Origin: Erysipelotrichaceae bacterium
GTDB taxonomy: Bacteria; Bacillota_I; Bacilli_A; Erysipelotrichales; Erysipelotrichaceae
DNA: 8,423 nucleotides
Assembly (NCBI GenBank): GCA_017511325.1
Contig: JAFWKS010000240.1
Coordinates: 1-8,423 of the forward strand
Direction: 5' to 3'
The position numbers and the translations under genes are program-made. Under the pieces are notes generated by a model that was given only the letters and a program-made list of their open reading frames with translations, did not search any database and was not told where the DNA came from. Positions 6,732 to 8,423 of the stretch are shown piece after piece; position 1 is the first letter of the stretch; every line of letters starts with the position of its first letter.

Positions 6732-7293
6732 TGTTGAGTTCTCCTTTCAGAATTGCGTCTTCCTGTTTTACCAGTTTATTTTTCCAAATTAAGTTATACA
6801 CAGCTGCACAAGCACCTGCGATAAGAAGCAAGGCAAGGACAATTCCAATATCGAAGAAGAATGTTGATTTGCTGTACATGAAGTTCATGGTTTCTGCCAT
6901 CATCTGGTAGAAATCGAAATCAACAGTATTGAGGAATTGTACTCTGAATTTGATTGAATTGATAAGCAGATATACGGCAGCACCAACAAAGGCTATAGCC
7001 TGAACGTATGTTGCGATGGTATTGCCGATGTAATATTTTCTTCTTACATTAGATGCAGTGATAAACGGCAAAGTGCTGACCAGAATCAAAACGATCGCAA
7101 TAATGACCATGTTGTGGTTATATGGCTGCATATCATAGAAGATCTCTGCCCCTGGTACACCACCCAAAGCCTGTGTCTGATATAAACCGTACATGTCGGT
7201 CATTATACCCAACGAGTAAACAAACGTTACACCTGCCAAGGCAAGCAGTACGAGAAACAAAATTTTTTGAAATTTCATTTGTGGTTTAAACAT
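6724..7293 (-). CDS. Small four-segment membrane protein, unknown function
   Basis: No family recognised. The 189-residue product has hydrophobic segments at about 10-32, 62-80, 90-112 and 147-168. The first connecting loop (33-61) is long, Tyr/Met-rich and contains YGLYQTQALGGVPG; the loop 113-146 is also long and aromatic, and with the usual positive-inside rule both would face outside, while the short basic loop 83-86 (VRRK) faces the cytoplasm. The tail (169-189) is polar. The third segment has Gln98 and Tyr108 like its neighbours. The ATG at 7293 has AGGGGTGA 4 nt upstream. It is the first gene after the binding protein, the usual place for importer parts, yet it is far shorter than a CUT1 permease (about 280-320 residues) and lacks the EAA motif. 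Confidence 0.77.
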   Translation of the reverse strand: MFKPQMKFQKILFLVLLALAGVTFVYSLGIMTDMYGLYQTQALGGVPGAEIFYDMQPYNHNMVIIAIVLILVSTLPFITASNVRRKYYIGNTIATYVQAIAFVGAAVYLLINSIKFRVQFLNTVDFDFYQMMAETMNFMYSKSTFFFDIGIVLALLLIAGACAAVYNLIWKNKLVKQEDAILKGELNNG

Positions 7294-7315
7294 AATATCA
7301 CCCCTATCTAAGGTA

Positions 7316-7346
7316 ATCTCCAGTGCCGTTAAACGGCACCGGAGAT
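7316..7346 (-). promoter_or_regulatory. Strong intercistronic hairpin after the binding-protein gene
   Basis: In the transcribed (minus) strand the two arms 7346-7333 and 7329-7316 pair over 14 bp, with one G-U pair and a 3-nt loop. The core is GGTGCCGT facing ACGGCACT. It begins 14 bases past the TAA stop of the solute-binding protein gene and ends 22 bp before the next start codon. Only two T residues follow the stem, so a classical intrinsic terminator is not supported. Hairpins in this position after binding-protein genes are known to protect the 3' end of the upstream message or to cause partial termination, giving more binding protein than membrane components; that role here is inference. 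Confidence 0.8.
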
Positions 7347-7360
7347 AAATTAATTCTAAA

Positions 7361-8423
7361 TTAGCTATTTAATGTGTTGTAGTAATCTTCAAGCAATTTC
7401 CACTGTTGCTGTCTGATCATCAGATAAGCAGCACCAGACCAGTTAGTGCTAACGAAGTCAGCGTATGCTTTAGCATTGTTTTCAGCACCTGTGATTGCGC
7501 CGTAACCATTCTTGACGATATCGAAGAATACGCTTTCGCCGCCTTTAGCCTGCTGGAAGTTGCCAGCGAGGTCAGCATAACCGTTGATCGTGTTGGTCTG
7601 TTCAGCAGTTGTTGGCAATACAGTCGGAATCGAAGTATACCACATATTGGCCTTGTTGACAGCCAGCAGAGGATGCTTGATGACGCCTGCTGCGATTGCA
7701 GTAGCCAATACAGCAGAACCCTTCTTACCGATCTCAGAAGTCATCTGGTATTCAAATGCCTGTGACTTAGGGAAGCCGTTGAGCGTAGAACCTAAATATC
7801 TTCTTGCATAGTTAGTGTAGTTACCACCTGTGAGTTCCTGGCAAGATGCGAAGCACTCATCAGAAACTACTGGCATCTGTGTACCGTTGAAGTTGAATGT
7901 TTCATACTTCTTGGCAACATCGGCCCAAGTCTTAACTTCTGCATTAGCATCTTTGACCTTGATGAATGTATCAGGACCATAAGACATAGTGATCTGTCCC
8001 TGAGGAGAGAATGCGAAGTCGATCAGTGTCAATGCAGCATTCAGTTTGTTCTGATCAGCTGCACAGCCTGCAACAGTCAATGCCCAACCATCAGTCTTTA
8101 CAGATCTCCATGATTCTGTGAATCTCATCCATACATCGCCAGTACCATCATTCCACTTTGCAACTGGAACCATGATAGCGATATATTCTTCACCAGCCTG
8201 GAGTTTGGTGTTGTTCATGATTGTCTGAGTCTGGTTGTAGTCATAAGACATCAGACCAGCATCTTTTTCAAGATAGTTTGTAGAAGAAGCTTCGCCGGTA
8301 ACGATCAGTAAGCCTTCCTTGACCAGCTGGTTCATTCTTTCAACTGCCTTGTATGCATCTTCTTCCTGACGGCCATCATGTAACTTGCCGTCCTTGTCGA
8401 AATACAGATAATCCTGTCTTGAC
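7361..8423 (-). CDS. Extracellular solute-binding protein of a sugar/oligo-uronide ABC importer, N-terminus missing
   Basis: The frame is open to the right edge and gives the last 353 residues of a protein whose family usually has about 450-560. These proteins are lipid-anchored to the outer face of the membrane and deliver oligosaccharides to the permease; the signal peptide and lipobox would lie off the window. Seen: AVERMNQLVKEGLL, the family's typical 'velmneLykeGLi' helix; TLIDFAFSPQGQITMSYG, matching the usual 'lldflySpEG...yG' block; and a YARRYLGST stretch further on. This resembles the LplA/YtcQ group linked to polygalacturonan, rhamnogalacturonan and aldouronate uptake. The Met codon at 8335 is internal, not a start: the frame continues upstream of it with DAYKAVER. 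Its downstream neighbours (ATPase, uronate enzymes) suggest pectic oligosaccharides as ligand, but substrate cannot be read from this sequence. Confidence 0.88.
   Translation of the reverse strand, partial: SRQDYLYFDKDGKLHDGRQEEDAYKAVERMNQLVKEGLLIVTGEASSTNYLEKDAGLMSYDYNQTQTIMNNTKLQAGEEYIAIMVPVAKWNDGTGDVWMRFTESWRSVKTDGWALTVAGCAADQNKLNAALTLIDFAFSPQGQITMSYGPDTFIKVKDANAEVKTWADVAKKYETFNFNGTQMPVVSDECFASCQELTGGNYTNYARRYLGSTLNGFPKSQAFEYQMTSEIGKKGSAVLATAIAAGVIKHPLLAVNKANMWYTSIPTVLPTTAEQTNTINGYADLAGNFQQAKGGESVFFDIVKNGYGAITGAENNAKAYADFVSTNWSGAAYLMIRQQQWKLLEDYYNTLNS

Noticed and set aside
7316..7346. Reading the hairpin as an intrinsic terminator that ends the operon after the binding-protein gene.
   Set aside because: Only two T residues follow the stem on the transcribed strand, and the next gene follows closely with a good ribosome site; full termination is not supported.
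128..7811. Plus-strand open frames of about 60-178 codons across the window, the largest at 1002-1538.
   Set aside because: They lie antisense to well-supported minus-strand genes, have no recognisable domains, and their products look like reverse-frame translations with biased composition.
8333..8335. Met codon at 8335 as the start of the binding protein.
   Set aside because: The frame stays open to the window edge with family-like sequence before it, no ribosome site precedes it, and the product would lack a signal peptide.
1..8423. Search for CRISPR arrays, tRNA or rRNA genes, insertion sequences, long direct repeats and internal promoters.
   Set aside because: None was seen: coding density is nearly complete, the longest gene-free gap is 67 bp, and no convincing -35/-10 pair stands out in it.

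Overview
The window reads as one long, tightly packed operon. Every gene I can support lies on the minus strand, so transcription runs from the right edge to the left edge. Both ends are cut: the first gene (a solute-binding protein) lacks its N-terminus and the last (eda) lacks its final codons. Gene gaps are 9 to 67 bp, and three junctions overlap (8, 8 and 4 bp). The coding style (moderate GC, strong AGGAGG-type ribosome sites, TGA used as stop, monoderm-type CUT1 sugar importer) suggests a Bacillota member. A gut fermenter such as an Erysipelotrichia or Lachnospiraceae relative is my guess, but the sequence alone does not settle the taxon.

Layout in transcription order: (1) 8423-7361, C-terminal 353 residues of an extracellular solute-binding protein of the oligo-uronide/aldouronate importer type; (2) a 67-bp gap holding a strong 14-bp hairpin without a U-tract; (3) 7293-6724 and 6731-6255, two small proteins with four predicted membrane segments each; (4) 6242-5178, a CUT1-type ABC ATPase (MsmX/UgpC/MalK class); (5) 5165-4566 and 4554-3973, two more small four-segment membrane proteins; (6) 3957-2938, KDG kinase (kdgK); (7) 2928-1528, uronate isomerase (uxaC); (8) 1535-621, a pectin methylesterase (CE8) without signal peptide; (9) 624-1, KDPG aldolase (eda).

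Together the genes describe uptake and breakdown of pectin fragments. The binding protein and ATPase belong to an importer for oligogalacturonides. The cytoplasmic methylesterase would remove methyl esters from imported oligomers, UxaC converts galacturonate to tagaturonate, and KdgK plus Eda take 2-keto-3-deoxygluconate to pyruvate and glyceraldehyde 3-phosphate. The steps in between (tagaturonate reductase UxaB, altronate dehydratase UxaA, or KduI/KduD) and any oligogalacturonide-cleaving enzyme are not in the window, nor are classical permeases with an EAA loop; they may lie just outside.

The least explained part is the membrane cassette: four small proteins, none recognisable as an ABC permease, placed two on each side of the ATPase gene. 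Three of them share topology and a faint motif in the third membrane segment. They are the best candidate here for an undescribed component of a pectin-oligomer importer.
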